This document shows, in pieces, positions 38,970 to 48,582 of a stretch of DNA of 48,916 bases (its first letter is position 1; each line of letters begins with the position of its first letter). The stretch comes from Colwelliaceae bacterium. Lineage in GTDB: Bacteria > Pseudomonadota > Gammaproteobacteria > Enterobacterales > Alteromonadaceae. The notes below the pieces were generated by a model. That model was given only the letters and a program-made list of their open reading frames with translations. It was not told the origin of the DNA and ran no database searches. Both the position numbers and the translations under genes were made by a program. Location: assembly GCA_023954655.1 (NCBI GenBank), contig JAGSHH010000003.1, positions 1-48,916 on the forward strand. Reading direction: 5' to 3'.

Positions 38970-41351
38970 TTATTTGAAGTTTACTTGCAAAGCTAAACCG
39001 AACATTACTGGCTTATCTAAATACTGCAAACGACTAGGGAGGCTTCCATTTGAGCCTGTACTGACATAATATCGATTACTGGAGTTAAGTAGGTTTTCAA
39101 CGTATAGCTTGACCTGCACTTCAGTAGAATCATTTCCTGTCCAAAAATAAGTTAAAGAAGCGTTTACATTATAATCGATCTCATATGCATCCTCTTTCTC
39201 AAGTAATTGACGCTCATTGAGAAAAATTTGATATTGTTCTTCAAAGGCTATTTTTTCGTCAGTTGAAAGAGTATTACGATCAAAATTATTATAAGCGCTT
39301 TGGTACATTCTCATTTCATCATAAGAACCTTCGTAATCCCAAAAAACTTGAGCACTTATATGTGCTTTTAGTTTTTGATCCATAAATGTTTGGGTATATA
39401 AAAATTTACTGATGTTCTTTGACCAATTATTGAGCCCGTCACCATAGCTTTCTAATAAAAGAGGAATATCACGTCGAGTATTATAATAGTAATCAGCAAA
39501 AGAAATATTATTTCTATTTTTTCCTGTTTTCAAATCATCGTTCATTTTGATATTGAGTGGATTCATAAACGCGTGATTAAAAGTTAGCTCGAGGTTTTTA
39601 TGTTTGTAACTTGCCGTAAATTCTATACCAAGCAATTCAGTTTTAGAAAGAAACTCAAGGTACTCACCAGTGAAACCAACGGCATTGCTGTTGTTATAAT
39701 ATCCGCGCACATTTAGAGAGGTATTCTCTAAGCTAGTGTTTGAATATGACAACTCGACACTGTCTAGTGTTTCGTGTTTTGAGTTGTTACCAGCTAAATC
39801 ATTTAGGTACTGTGCACGGAGTGGCATCATGCGTTGCCCTCTTTGAATACTACTAACTAAGGTAGAGTTTTCATCGAGTGTTGAAATCAACGAGAATCGA
39901 GGAGAAAACATTCCATCTGCAGCATCAGAATAATCATAGCGATGTGCATAAATGAGTTCTTGTTGAGGTGAAAATGTATATTTAGATTCTAATAAATGAC
40001 TATGTGTAACAATACGAATGCCTTTGCCGACTTCTACTGCATTTTCAGTATTTGGCCTGCCATCGAGTGAAAGATCTTGTAAATAAGCACTCGTATCAAT
40101 ACTACTAATAATATCGACACCTTCTTTTATCCATAAATGATCGCTATCTTTACCCCAAGGAGCGCCGATAAAAATATTGCTGTACTCATAACCAGTAATT
40201 AAGTTGAAGGTATCATTAAATTTATAGTCATATAAAGCAGAAAGTGTCGCTCTATCTTGTGAAAACGCATACTGTCTGATATTGCTAATATCATCTTCGG
40301 GGAGTTGTTGGTTTTCAGGTCTGTAGCGAATATATTCTTGAGAGTCTAATGTCAAAGATGTCAAAATTGATGAATCATCCGTTAAAGTAAAACGATAATC
40401 TGAAGACGCTATTAAACTGCGAGTTTGAATATTTCTGAAATTGGCGAGGTCTGAAGGATTTCCCTCTTCATCAATTTTATATTTTTTATCATTAAATGCA
40501 TGTGTACGTCCTGATTGTGTATATCGAAGCCAAACATTGAAATTTTCACCATAATTGACATCGAGGTGAGCTTTTATTTGGGCGCGCCCAAAACTGTCTG
40601 CTTGATATTCTTGTGGTGGGGTTGTAGCTGATTGTCCTTTACCAACAAATCGTATATCGGTAGGCTCATTCGGATTCATTTTATAGTAATCAGGAGAGGA
40701 AAGGCCATCGGTTTCTCGGTAGGAAATAAACCCATATATTCCCCAATCATCAATCTTTTCTGAATATTGTAAATTGACACCTTTGCTTTGATAGGTGCTG
40801 TTATTGGCAAGACCCAAAGACCATTTTGGTAACTTATTTTTAGCACTTTTAGAAATAATATTGATGACACCGGCAACGGCTCCAGTACCATACGTAACAG
40901 AGCCAGGCCCACTGATAACTTCAACTTGTTCAATATCACCAAGTTCCCATTGGTCTATTTCGGTAATCGCCCCCTCATAAACCATATTGGTAACATTTTT
41001 ACCGTTAACTAGTATTAATAATTTGTAATTTTCTGCTGCAATTTGTCCACGTAAGCCAATCTTTTCGCCTTCTGAGTGAGTCATTAACATCATGCCTGGT
41101 ACATGTTGTTCAAGAAGATGAGATAAATTTTTTGCACCAGAAAGCTCGATACTTTGTTTATTAATTATCGTAATAGCTGAAGCAGATTTACTTGTTGAAC
41201 TGCCAATTAAACTACCCGTTTTTATTTTTATTTTTGAAAGCTCTTCTAAAGACAATTCAAAAATGTCATCTTCAGAATAGTTAGGGTTTGTTGATGCTAT
41301 TGAATACGAGCAAAGGGGTGTTAGCAATATCCATATTAAAAATTTGTTCAT
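38970..41351 (-). CDS. TonB-dependent receptor, substrate unknown
   Basis: ELSLEELSKIKIKTGS; plug domain SIELSGAKNLSHLLEQHVPGM...VEVISGPGSVTYGTGAVAGVINII; C-terminal FGLALQVNFK. Confidence 0.92.
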   Translation of the reverse strand: MNKFLIWILLTPLCSYSIASTNPNYSEDDIFELSLEELSKIKIKTGSLIGSSTSKSASAITIINKQSIELSGAKNLSHLLEQHVPGMMLMTHSEGEKIGLRGQIAAENYKLLILVNGKNVTNMVYEGAITEIDQWELGDIEQVEVISGPGSVTYGTGAVAGVINIISKSAKNKLPKWSLGLANNSTYQSKGVNLQYSEKIDDWGIYGFISYRETDGLSSPDYYKMNPNEPTDIRFVGKGQSATTPPQEYQADSFGRAQIKAHLDVNYGENFNVWLRYTQSGRTHAFNDKKYKIDEEGNPSDLANFRNIQTRSLIASSDYRFTLTDDSSILTSLTLDSQEYIRYRPENQQLPEDDISNIRQYAFSQDRATLSALYDYKFNDTFNLITGYEYSNIFIGAPWGKDSDHLWIKEGVDIISSIDTSAYLQDLSLDGRPNTENAVEVGKGIRIVTHSHLLESKYTFSPQQELIYAHRYDYSDAADGMFSPRFSLISTLDENSTLVSSIQRGQRMMPLRAQYLNDLAGNNSKHETLDSVELSYSNTSLENTSLNVRGYYNNSNAVGFTGEYLEFLSKTELLGIEFTASYKHKNLELTFNHAFMNPLNIKMNDDLKTGKNRNNISFADYYYNTRRDIPLLLESYGDGLNNWSKNISKFLYTQTFMDQKLKAHISAQVFWDYEGSYDEMRMYQSAYNNFDRNTLSTDEKIAFEEQYQIFLNERQLLEKEDAYEIDYNVNASLTYFWTGNDSTEVQVKLYVENLLNSSNRYYVSTGSNGSLPSRLQYLDKPVMFGLALQVNFK

Positions 41352-41472
41352 ATAATGTAGAAATAATTATCATGTAATATTGGAGTATAGATCTGATGTT
41401 GTAACTTTCAACATATAGATATGAAAAATAGAGATTTATTGTTGGACTTTAAATGTTTTTGATAAAAATATT

Positions 41473-41946
41473 TTATTGTCTTATTTGCTTCCAAAAAGTT
41501 ATTTTATCGTCTCCTTTTTCATAATAGTCTGGAATGCAAGCTACTTGAGTGTAGTTACATTGAGGATAGAATTTTCTTGTTAGTTCATATTCGGGTAAAC
41601 TTGAGGTTTCGACAAGTAATATTCGGCCTTTAATATTTTTTATTTGTTGTTCGATGAATGCTATAAATTGTTTTCCAACTCCTTTTCCTTGGAAATTTGG
41701 ATGCACTGCAATCAATAATAAATTCCATGTGCCATCTGTCATCTTTTCAGGCATGCAATAAGCGATTCCTATAGGTTTATCTGTATGAGCTACAAACCAA
41801 ATTTCTTGAGAATCATCTTCAGAAAAAAAAGGCGTGACCATGTCATCTAATAGTTCTGAAGGAAACATTTCTGTTTCATCAATGATTATTTTGGCTGATG
41901 CTAAATCTGCTTTTTGGAGCGTTCGAAAAGATATAGGTTTATTCAA
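41473..41946 (-). CDS. GNAT family N-acetyltransferase
   Basis: WNLLLIAVHPNFQGKGVGKQFIAFIE acetyl-CoA-binding motif. Confidence 0.88.
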   Translation of the reverse strand: MNKPISFRTLQKADLASAKIIIDETEMFPSELLDDMVTPFFSEDDSQEIWFVAHTDKPIGIAYCMPEKMTDGTWNLLLIAVHPNFQGKGVGKQFIAFIEQQIKNIKGRILLVETSSLPEYELTRKFYPQCNYTQVACIPDYYEKGDDKITFWKQIRQ

Positions 41947-42042
41947 AACTTCTGCTCTTAATGATAGAAATTATATTAAAAATACATAATTACAAGTGTA
42001 AAGGATGAATACAATCGTAATTATGTAATTGAGTAAATTAAT

Positions 42043-43806
42043 TTATTCGGAAGTTATTTGCCGATAGATTGCAAAATTTAACCCGGATAAAGCCAAATCA
42101 TTATTATTAATAATAAGGCTTTTATTCAATACATCATCACTACTAAATATTAATTTATATTCAGTGTTTGATGGAAATTTTAGCAATTCATTTTTTTCAG
42201 AAGTATTAAAAAAGACGAGATAATTATCATTTTTTAAGGTTCTTTCTATCTCAAAAATTCCTGGGCTCTCACTGGAATAAAATGTTTTTTGTTGACCATG
42301 CCTTAGCGTTGGATGTTGATGATAAAGCTGTGCTAAAGATGCAAAATTTTTGAAGAGCGGATGTTGTAGATTAAAATTGTTTTCTGCGGTGCTATTATTA
42401 CTCAACAACAAGTTGTCATCATTATAACTCGTAACTTTTGAAGGCATCATATCCTGTCTTGAATCATGGTTACCTCCATCACCGATAAAACCTTGTTCAT
42501 CGCCATAATAAATTACCGGAATTCCTCGGGCGAAAAAGGTAATAGCAGTGGCAAGCTTTAATCGAGCGGCTGTCTCATTTTCATCATATTGTTTTTCTTT
42601 GCTATTGAGTAAGTAAGCAAAACGTCCCATGTCGTGATTACCGGTAAAGTTAAGTAATACGTTGGCATTTTGATATAATGAATCTTGGGCGAAAAGCTCT
42701 GCTAATTTGTTAGTACCTTTATCTTCTATAAGTGTTTGATAAAGTGCTGATTGCAAGCCAAAATCAAGCACTGAGGGTAATTTACCTTCTGTTGTGAATG
42801 AGCTTAACTCTTTTGGATCTCCACTATAAACTTCTCCAAACATGAAAAAGTTATCGATACCTAATTGTTTGGCATGTAAATCCAGAGCAGGAATAAACTG
42901 TTGCCAGAACTCAATATTTACATGTTTAACGGTATCTATTCTAAAACCATCTGGGCGGAATTCACTGATGATATTTTTATAAATATCAATCATTCCAGAA
43001 ACAACTTCGGGTGATTCGGTATATAAATCATCTAAGCCAAAAAAGTCACCATTTAGAGAGTTCTCACCTTCAAAAGTAGAGTCTCCTTGATTATGATAAT
43101 GTTTAGGATCGTTTAGCCATTGAGGCGTCTTTAATTGCTTATTCTCCTCGGGGATTATCGTAGAATAAACATTGCCCTTTTTGATTTCTGCTAATGAAAT
43201 ATAAGGGCAAGCTTCACCACTTTCAGACCAACCTGAACCATCTTCACCATGACATTCTTTATATTTAACTACATCGGCCGTATGGTTGGTGATGATGTCA
43301 AAAAAGACTTTTATATTTCGTTGATGAGCAGCTTCAATAAATGTTTTTAAATCTTCATTGCTGCCTAAATGAGGGTCAATTTCGGTAAAATCTAAAACCC
43401 AATATCCATGATAGCCAGTAATGTCACCTTGTACTGCTTGATTGCGTAAAATGGGTGTTAACCAAATTGCTGTCACTCCCATTTCTTCAATATAAGGGAG
43501 TTTGTTAGCTAAGCCGATTAAATCTCCACCGTGAAAGGCCATTTTGTTTTCAGGGTTAAAGCCGCCTTGTGAAATCTTCTTTGTTTTAGAACCAAGGTCA
43601 TTTGCTTTATCACCATTGTTAAATCGGTCCGGCAATACAAAGTAAAAAACATCGTCACGAATGTCTCGTTTTGAATAATGAGCTATGTCTTTGGTTGAAT
43701 GATTTATTTCAGTAGTGTTTGTATCTTTTGAAATATTCCCTGAATCACAACTAATGAGTAATAACGAAGATAATGAAAGATAGATAAAAGAAGCAAACTT
43801 ATTCAT
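42043..43806 (-). CDS. GH13 alpha-amylase lipoprotein
   Basis: Lipobox LLLISC; DIITNHTADV, GFRIDTVKH, FGEVYSG, FTGNHDMGRF. Confidence 0.9.
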   Translation of the reverse strand: MNKFASFIYLSLSSLLLISCDSGNISKDTNTTEINHSTKDIAHYSKRDIRDDVFYFVLPDRFNNGDKANDLGSKTKKISQGGFNPENKMAFHGGDLIGLANKLPYIEEMGVTAIWLTPILRNQAVQGDITGYHGYWVLDFTEIDPHLGSNEDLKTFIEAAHQRNIKVFFDIITNHTADVVKYKECHGEDGSGWSESGEACPYISLAEIKKGNVYSTIIPEENKQLKTPQWLNDPKHYHNQGDSTFEGENSLNGDFFGLDDLYTESPEVVSGMIDIYKNIISEFRPDGFRIDTVKHVNIEFWQQFIPALDLHAKQLGIDNFFMFGEVYSGDPKELSSFTTEGKLPSVLDFGLQSALYQTLIEDKGTNKLAELFAQDSLYQNANVLLNFTGNHDMGRFAYLLNSKEKQYDENETAARLKLATAITFFARGIPVIYYGDEQGFIGDGGNHDSRQDMMPSKVTSYNDDNLLLSNNSTAENNFNLQHPLFKNFASLAQLYHQHPTLRHGQQKTFYSSESPGIFEIERTLKNDNYLVFFNTSEKNELLKFPSNTEYKLIFSSDDVLNKSLIINNNDLALSGLNFAIYRQITSE

Positions 43807-43880
43807 AAAACCTCTACAAAACGTAATTTAAGTAACCAATGAATCTAATAGTACAAACATCAACTGCTTAAGTATAAAAA

Positions 43881-43896
43881 TTACATACGTATGCAT
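43881..43896. promoter_or_regulatory. LacI-type operator in divergent GH13/GH13 intergenic region
   Basis: TTACATACGTATGCAT. Confidence 0.7.
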
Positions 43897-43920
43897 AGTG
43901 GAAAAAGGTCTAAATCGACA

Positions 43921-43934
43921 TGCATACGTATGCA
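43921..43934. promoter_or_regulatory. LacI-type operator (perfect palindrome) in divergent GH13/GH13 region
   Basis: TGCATACGTATGCA. Confidence 0.75.
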
Positions 43935-44067
43935 GTGTTATTGCACAAAATATAAGGGCTATTTATGCTTAAGTCATTATTAAAAAGTATAACGTTATAT
44001 TTTTTGTCGACGAAAATTGTAGTTATTTACTTGTTCTCATAATCATTTAAGCGAGAAGTGGACAGTT

Positions 44068-45690
44068 ATGGAAAATCAACCTTGGTGGCGTGGCGCTGTT
44101 ATATATCAAATTTATCCTCGTAGCTTCATGGATGCGAATCATGATGGTATTGGTGATTTATCAGGTATTGTACAAAAGCTACCCTATGTTAAGAACTTAG
44201 GGGTTGATGCCATTTGGATTTCGCCATTTTTTAAATCTCCAATGAAAGATTTTGGCTATGATATTAGTGATTATCGTGAGATTGATCCGATGTTTGGCAC
44301 AATGGAAGATTTTGATCAATTAATGGCTGAAGCTAAAACACTTGATTTAAAAGTGATTATTGATCAAGTACTAAGCCATACTTCTGATCAGCACGCTTGG
44401 TTTGTAGAAAGCCGTCAAAGTAGAACAAATGATAAGGCTGATTGGTATGTTTGGGCTGATGCTAAGGAAGATGGCACACCACCTAATAATTGGTTGTCAA
44501 TTTTTGGTGGCGGTGCATGGCAATGGGAGCCTCGTCGTCAACAATACTATTTACATAACTTTTTAACCTCGCAACCTGATTTAAATTTTCACAATGAAGA
44601 AGTGCGCAAAGCTGTTCTTGAAAATGTTAAATTTTGGCTAGATCATGGTGTTGATGGTTTCCGATTAGATGCTATTAACTTTTGCTTTCACGATAAATTA
44701 TTACGTGATAACCCAGCAAAAGCGGTTGAAGATCGCCAAGGTCGTGGGTTTAGTGAAGATAATCCATACGCATTTCAATACCATTATTACAATAATACAC
44801 AGCCTGAAAATATTAGTTTTATGGAAGAGATCCGCGCGTTAATGGATCAATATCCTAACGTTGTAACCCTCGGTGAAATTTCATCTGAAGATTCGTTACA
44901 AACTATGGCGGAATACACTCAAGGTGATAAACGTTTACATATGGCATATAGCTTTGAGCTATTAACGCCTGATGGTAATCCTAAATATATTCGCTCAACA
45001 GTAGAAGCACTTGAAGATAAATTATCTGACGGTTGGCCTTGTTGGGCTATTGGTAATCATGATGTAACTCGAGTTGCCACACGTTGGGGGGGAAAGGAAA
45101 ATTCTCCTGTTCAAAGTAAAATGTTTAATGCCATGTTAGCCTCATTACGAGGTAGTGTTTGTAGTTATCAAGGAGAAGAGTTAGGGCTTACAGAAGCAAA
45201 CATCGCTTTTGAAGACTTACAAGACCCATACGGGATTACATTTTGGCCAACTTTTAAAGGACGAGATGGTTGTCGCACTCCAATGCCATGGGATGAGAAT
45301 CAAATTAACTCAGGCTTTTCAGAAAACAATATGCCTTGGTTGCCTATTGATCACTTGCATAATGAAAATGCAGTGAGTATTCAAGAGGCCATCGAGAGTT
45401 CAGTATTAAATGCCTATCGTACCTTTTTACATTGGCGAAAAACGCAACCATGTTTGCTCTACGGCGATATTGAATTTATTGAGAGTAATGATGAACATCT
45501 TATTTTTACTCGAACTTATCAACAGAAACAAGTAATGGTAATTGTTAACTTTTCCAACAATGATACTTATTACAAGCCAGATTCCTCAGATGTAAAATCG
45601 TTATTTGGTCATGGATTTAAAGATATAGAAATAGATGAAAATAATGAGATCAGTGTTGCACCATATCAAATAGCGTTTTTAGATTTGTAA
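44068..45690 (+). CDS. Cytoplasmic GH13 alpha-glucosidase (oligo-1,6-glucosidase-like)
   Basis: PWWRGAVIYQIYPRSFMDANHDGIGDLSGI; GFRLDAINF, LGEIS, IGNHDVTR; no signal peptide. Confidence 0.93.
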   Translation: MENQPWWRGAVIYQIYPRSFMDANHDGIGDLSGIVQKLPYVKNLGVDAIWISPFFKSPMKDFGYDISDYREIDPMFGTMEDFDQLMAEAKTLDLKVIIDQVLSHTSDQHAWFVESRQSRTNDKADWYVWADAKEDGTPPNNWLSIFGGGAWQWEPRRQQYYLHNFLTSQPDLNFHNEEVRKAVLENVKFWLDHGVDGFRLDAINFCFHDKLLRDNPAKAVEDRQGRGFSEDNPYAFQYHYYNNTQPENISFMEEIRALMDQYPNVVTLGEISSEDSLQTMAEYTQGDKRLHMAYSFELLTPDGNPKYIRSTVEALEDKLSDGWPCWAIGNHDVTRVATRWGGKENSPVQSKMFNAMLASLRGSVCSYQGEELGLTEANIAFEDLQDPYGITFWPTFKGRDGCRTPMPWDENQINSGFSENNMPWLPIDHLHNENAVSIQEAIESSVLNAYRTFLHWRKTQPCLLYGDIEFIESNDEHLIFTRTYQQKQVMVIVNFSNNDTYYKPDSSDVKSLFGHGFKDIEIDENNEISVAPYQIAFLDL

Positions 45691-45718
45691 GTTCCCTTTG
45701 GTTTTTTAATAGACTATT

Positions 45719-45744
45719 AGCCTTATTTAATAAGGCTTTTTTTT
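45719..45744 (+). terminator. Rho-independent terminator after alpha-glucosidase
   Basis: AGCCTTATTTAATAAGGCT followed by T-run. Confidence 0.8.
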
Positions 45745-46235
45745 ATAACATTTTTAATAAATGGCCATTTGTTTTTAGTATATCCCTCTCGGTCATCAAT
45801 AAATCTTGCAGCTAACCGATATTTTAATGTTTGGTATTGGTTTGCTAACTCTGAGTTTGCTCTTAATGCGTCTCTAAACTTTATACGCTCATGCCATAAT
45901 GGACTTAGGTAGGGAATAAGGTGTAAATGGTGTGTTCTAATTTCAGGTGAAGGCTTACAAAACCAGTGCATAACATCAGATTTATAGGGGTAATAGCAAT
46001 AGCCAGATTGAGTTAATTTATCAATCAAATACTTGGAAGATTCAAGAGATTCAACACCAATCATAATATCAATGATTGGTTTGGCCGCTAAACCTTTTAC
46101 TGCCGTACTACCAACATGTTCAATTGTACCTTTGAAATCATTTTTTAATACAAGCGCTAGGGATGCTTTTTCATCTGAAAACATCTTTGGCCAGTTATTA
46201 TTGTACTTTTCTATAAATATAGAGTCATCAGACAT
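45723..46235 (-). CDS. GrpB/UPF0157 nucleotidyltransferase-like protein
   Basis: TIEHVGSTAVKGLAAKPIIDIMIGV; HHLHLIPYLSPLWHERIKFRDALR. Confidence 0.88.
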   Translation of the reverse strand: MSDDSIFIEKYNNNWPKMFSDEKASLALVLKNDFKGTIEHVGSTAVKGLAAKPIIDIMIGVESLESSKYLIDKLTQSGYCYYPYKSDVMHWFCKPSPEIRTHHLHLIPYLSPLWHERIKFRDALRANSELANQYQTLKYRLAARFIDDREGYTKNKWPFIKNVIKKSLIK

Positions 46236-46241
46236 ATAGGT

Positions 46242-47552
46242 TTAACATTTTTGTAAAAGCTCATTTAAGACTTTAACGGACTTAGCTGTTGCACCTTGGT
46301 TTTCTTGAACAACTTTATAAGCATTTTCTCCTAGAGTCATGCTTGCTTCTTTGTTCATTAATAGTCGATTAACGCTTTTAGTGAGTGCCACAGTTTGCTC
46401 GTTAACACTTGATGAATTGTTTGTATTTATCTGTTCAATGCCACTTTTGCTAGAGAGTTGTTCCATAACTTTTCTAAAATTAGTCATGTCGTGACCAACT
46501 ACTATGGCTTTTTTAAACAATGCTGGTTCCAATGGATTATGACCACCTATTGTAGAAAAGCTACCACCCATAGTTACAATATCTGCTAATGAAAAAGCAG
46601 GTAAAAGTTCACCTAAGGTATCAATCAACCAAATGTCATTACCTTCTTTAATCACTTCTTTTTTACTACGTCTTATCGTATTAAAACCTTGTGCTTGGCA
46701 TAATTGAAAAATACTATCAAATCGTTCTGGGTGTCTTGGCACTAATATTAATAATAAATTTTTGTGTTGTTCTTTTAAGGATTTGAAGCTCGTTAAAATA
46801 AGTTCTTCATCACCGGGATGAGTACTTGCGACAAGCCAAACTTGTCTTTCACTCTTTATAAATTCTTTTAGTACTTGCTGTTTTAATTCAGTTTCAGGGT
46901 TAATTTCTAAGTCGAATTTTAAATTTCCTGAGACATGACAGATTTCTTTTTTAGCACCTAAAGCTAAAAAATTTCTTTGATTATCATCACTCTGTGTCAA
47001 AATTTTATCAAAACTCTGTATGCAAGGTCGTATAAGCCAGTCAAGTTTTCGATAACTTTTCATTGAGTTATCTGATAAGCGACCGTTTATTAATTGTAGT
47101 TTTATCTGTTGTTGATGGCATTGGGTTATCAAGTTTGGCCATAACTCTGTTTCCATTAATACCATTATTTGTGGCTGTAATTTGTTTAAAAATATCCAAG
47201 TACAAGGAAATATGTCTAAAGGTAAATAACAATGTTGCACTCTTTCATTAAACATCTTCTTTACTTGTGCAGAGCCAGTTGGGGTAAAGGTTGTTAGTGT
47301 GATAGGAACATCTGGGTGACTATTTAGCAATTGTTCTATAAATGGTTTTAAAGCGATAACCTCACCAACACTCGATGCGTGTACAATAATACCGTTTTGT
47401 TTAAATGATTTGGATACCAAACCTAAACGTTCTAATAAACGAACTCTGTAGGCGGGGTGATTATGAGAACGTAAAATTAATAGTAGAATAATCACAGGGA
47501 AAAGTACGATTAAGAAAATTCGATAGATTAATAAAGTAAATGAATAACGCAA
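46242..47552 (-). CDS. waaA: 3-deoxy-D-manno-octulosonic acid transferase
   Basis: GIIVHASSVGEVIALKPFIEQLL; LMETELWPNLI; GGSFSTIGGHNPLEPALF. Confidence 0.95.
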   Translation of the reverse strand: MRYSFTLLIYRIFLIVLFPVIILLLILRSHNHPAYRVRLLERLGLVSKSFKQNGIIVHASSVGEVIALKPFIEQLLNSHPDVPITLTTFTPTGSAQVKKMFNERVQHCYLPLDIFPCTWIFLNKLQPQIMVLMETELWPNLITQCHQQQIKLQLINGRLSDNSMKSYRKLDWLIRPCIQSFDKILTQSDDNQRNFLALGAKKEICHVSGNLKFDLEINPETELKQQVLKEFIKSERQVWLVASTHPGDEELILTSFKSLKEQHKNLLLILVPRHPERFDSIFQLCQAQGFNTIRRSKKEVIKEGNDIWLIDTLGELLPAFSLADIVTMGGSFSTIGGHNPLEPALFKKAIVVGHDMTNFRKVMEQLSSKSGIEQINTNNSSSVNEQTVALTKSVNRLLMNKEASMTLGENAYKVVQENQGATAKSVKVLNELLQKC

Positions 47553-47766
47553 AGCAAAAATTCTATGAGTAAAGTTATAATCAGTATACTCGATTCTTTA
47601 TCAATCTATAAATGCCACTAGTGAAATTAAAGGAAATTTAGAGCTTAATTAAAAAATAATGAAAATGGTCGATAAAGAGTTTTGTAAATTTTAGCAATGC
47701 TAGCCGAGCACATGAATTTGCGTTATTCTGGTTTTGCTGCAACTTGAAACTAATAGGGAAGTAACT

Positions 47767-48582
47767 TTGAGTGTCACTATATACAAAATATTGATTAATG
47801 CTTTGAAAAAAATCTCTTTATTGTTTATTGGAGGCATTTGTACATTTGCCCTAGCTCAAGAAGATGTACCTGAAATTGAGGAACCAACTCCAGAGGAAGT
47901 TCATCAAGTAAAATTTATGACTCAAGATAAATTTATGCTCACGGGTAAATATTTTGCAGGAAAGGCCGATCATTCTGGCGTTTTACTTTTACATGATTGT
48001 TCACATGATAGTAGCAGTTATGACAAGTTAACTGAGTTATTATCAAACTATGGAATACATGCATTATCACTTGACCTTAGAGGTTATGGAGAGAGTATTT
48101 CTGATGAATTTTCTCATCGTATTATAAAGAGTAATTCAAAGGATATTTCCACTTATCAAAGTGAATTTATGCGTATCACGTCTTTTTGGAAAAGTGATGT
48201 TCTTGCGGCTTATAATTATTTACGTTCAAGAATAGATAACAAAAGAGATGTTGCTGTAGTATCAGCGGGATGCTCATCATCACAAGCAATATTTTTAGCA
48301 CAAAAAATGCGCATAAAAAGTTTTGTGATGATCACACCTATTCTCAATTATATGGAAAAAGACCATTATAAAAACTTAATAGACATCCCTGCTTATTTCT
48401 TAAGTTCTACTCATGATGCCGAGACTTATCAAACATCCAAAGAATTATTTGATTGGAATGGCGATGACCGCTCAACATTTCAGTTATTTAAAGGGAACCG
48501 TCAAGGCAATAGTTTGCTTAATCGAAAGAGATATCTTTCTCATGATGTCGCATTATGGCTGAATGATAATTTATCTAAATAA
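47767..48582 (+). CDS. Exported alpha/beta hydrolase-fold protein
   Basis: Signal-like KKISLLFIGGICTFALAQ; GVLLLHDCSHDSSSYDKLTELLSNYGIHALSLDLRGYGES. Start uncertain (TTG 47767 or TTG 47734). Confidence 0.75.
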   Translation: MSVTIYKILINALKKISLLFIGGICTFALAQEDVPEIEEPTPEEVHQVKFMTQDKFMLTGKYFAGKADHSGVLLLHDCSHDSSSYDKLTELLSNYGIHALSLDLRGYGESISDEFSHRIIKSNSKDISTYQSEFMRITSFWKSDVLAAYNYLRSRIDNKRDVAVVSAGCSSSQAIFLAQKMRIKSFVMITPILNYMEKDHYKNLIDIPAYFLSSTHDAETYQTSKELFDWNGDDRSTFQLFKGNRQGNSLLNRKRYLSHDVALWLNDNLSK

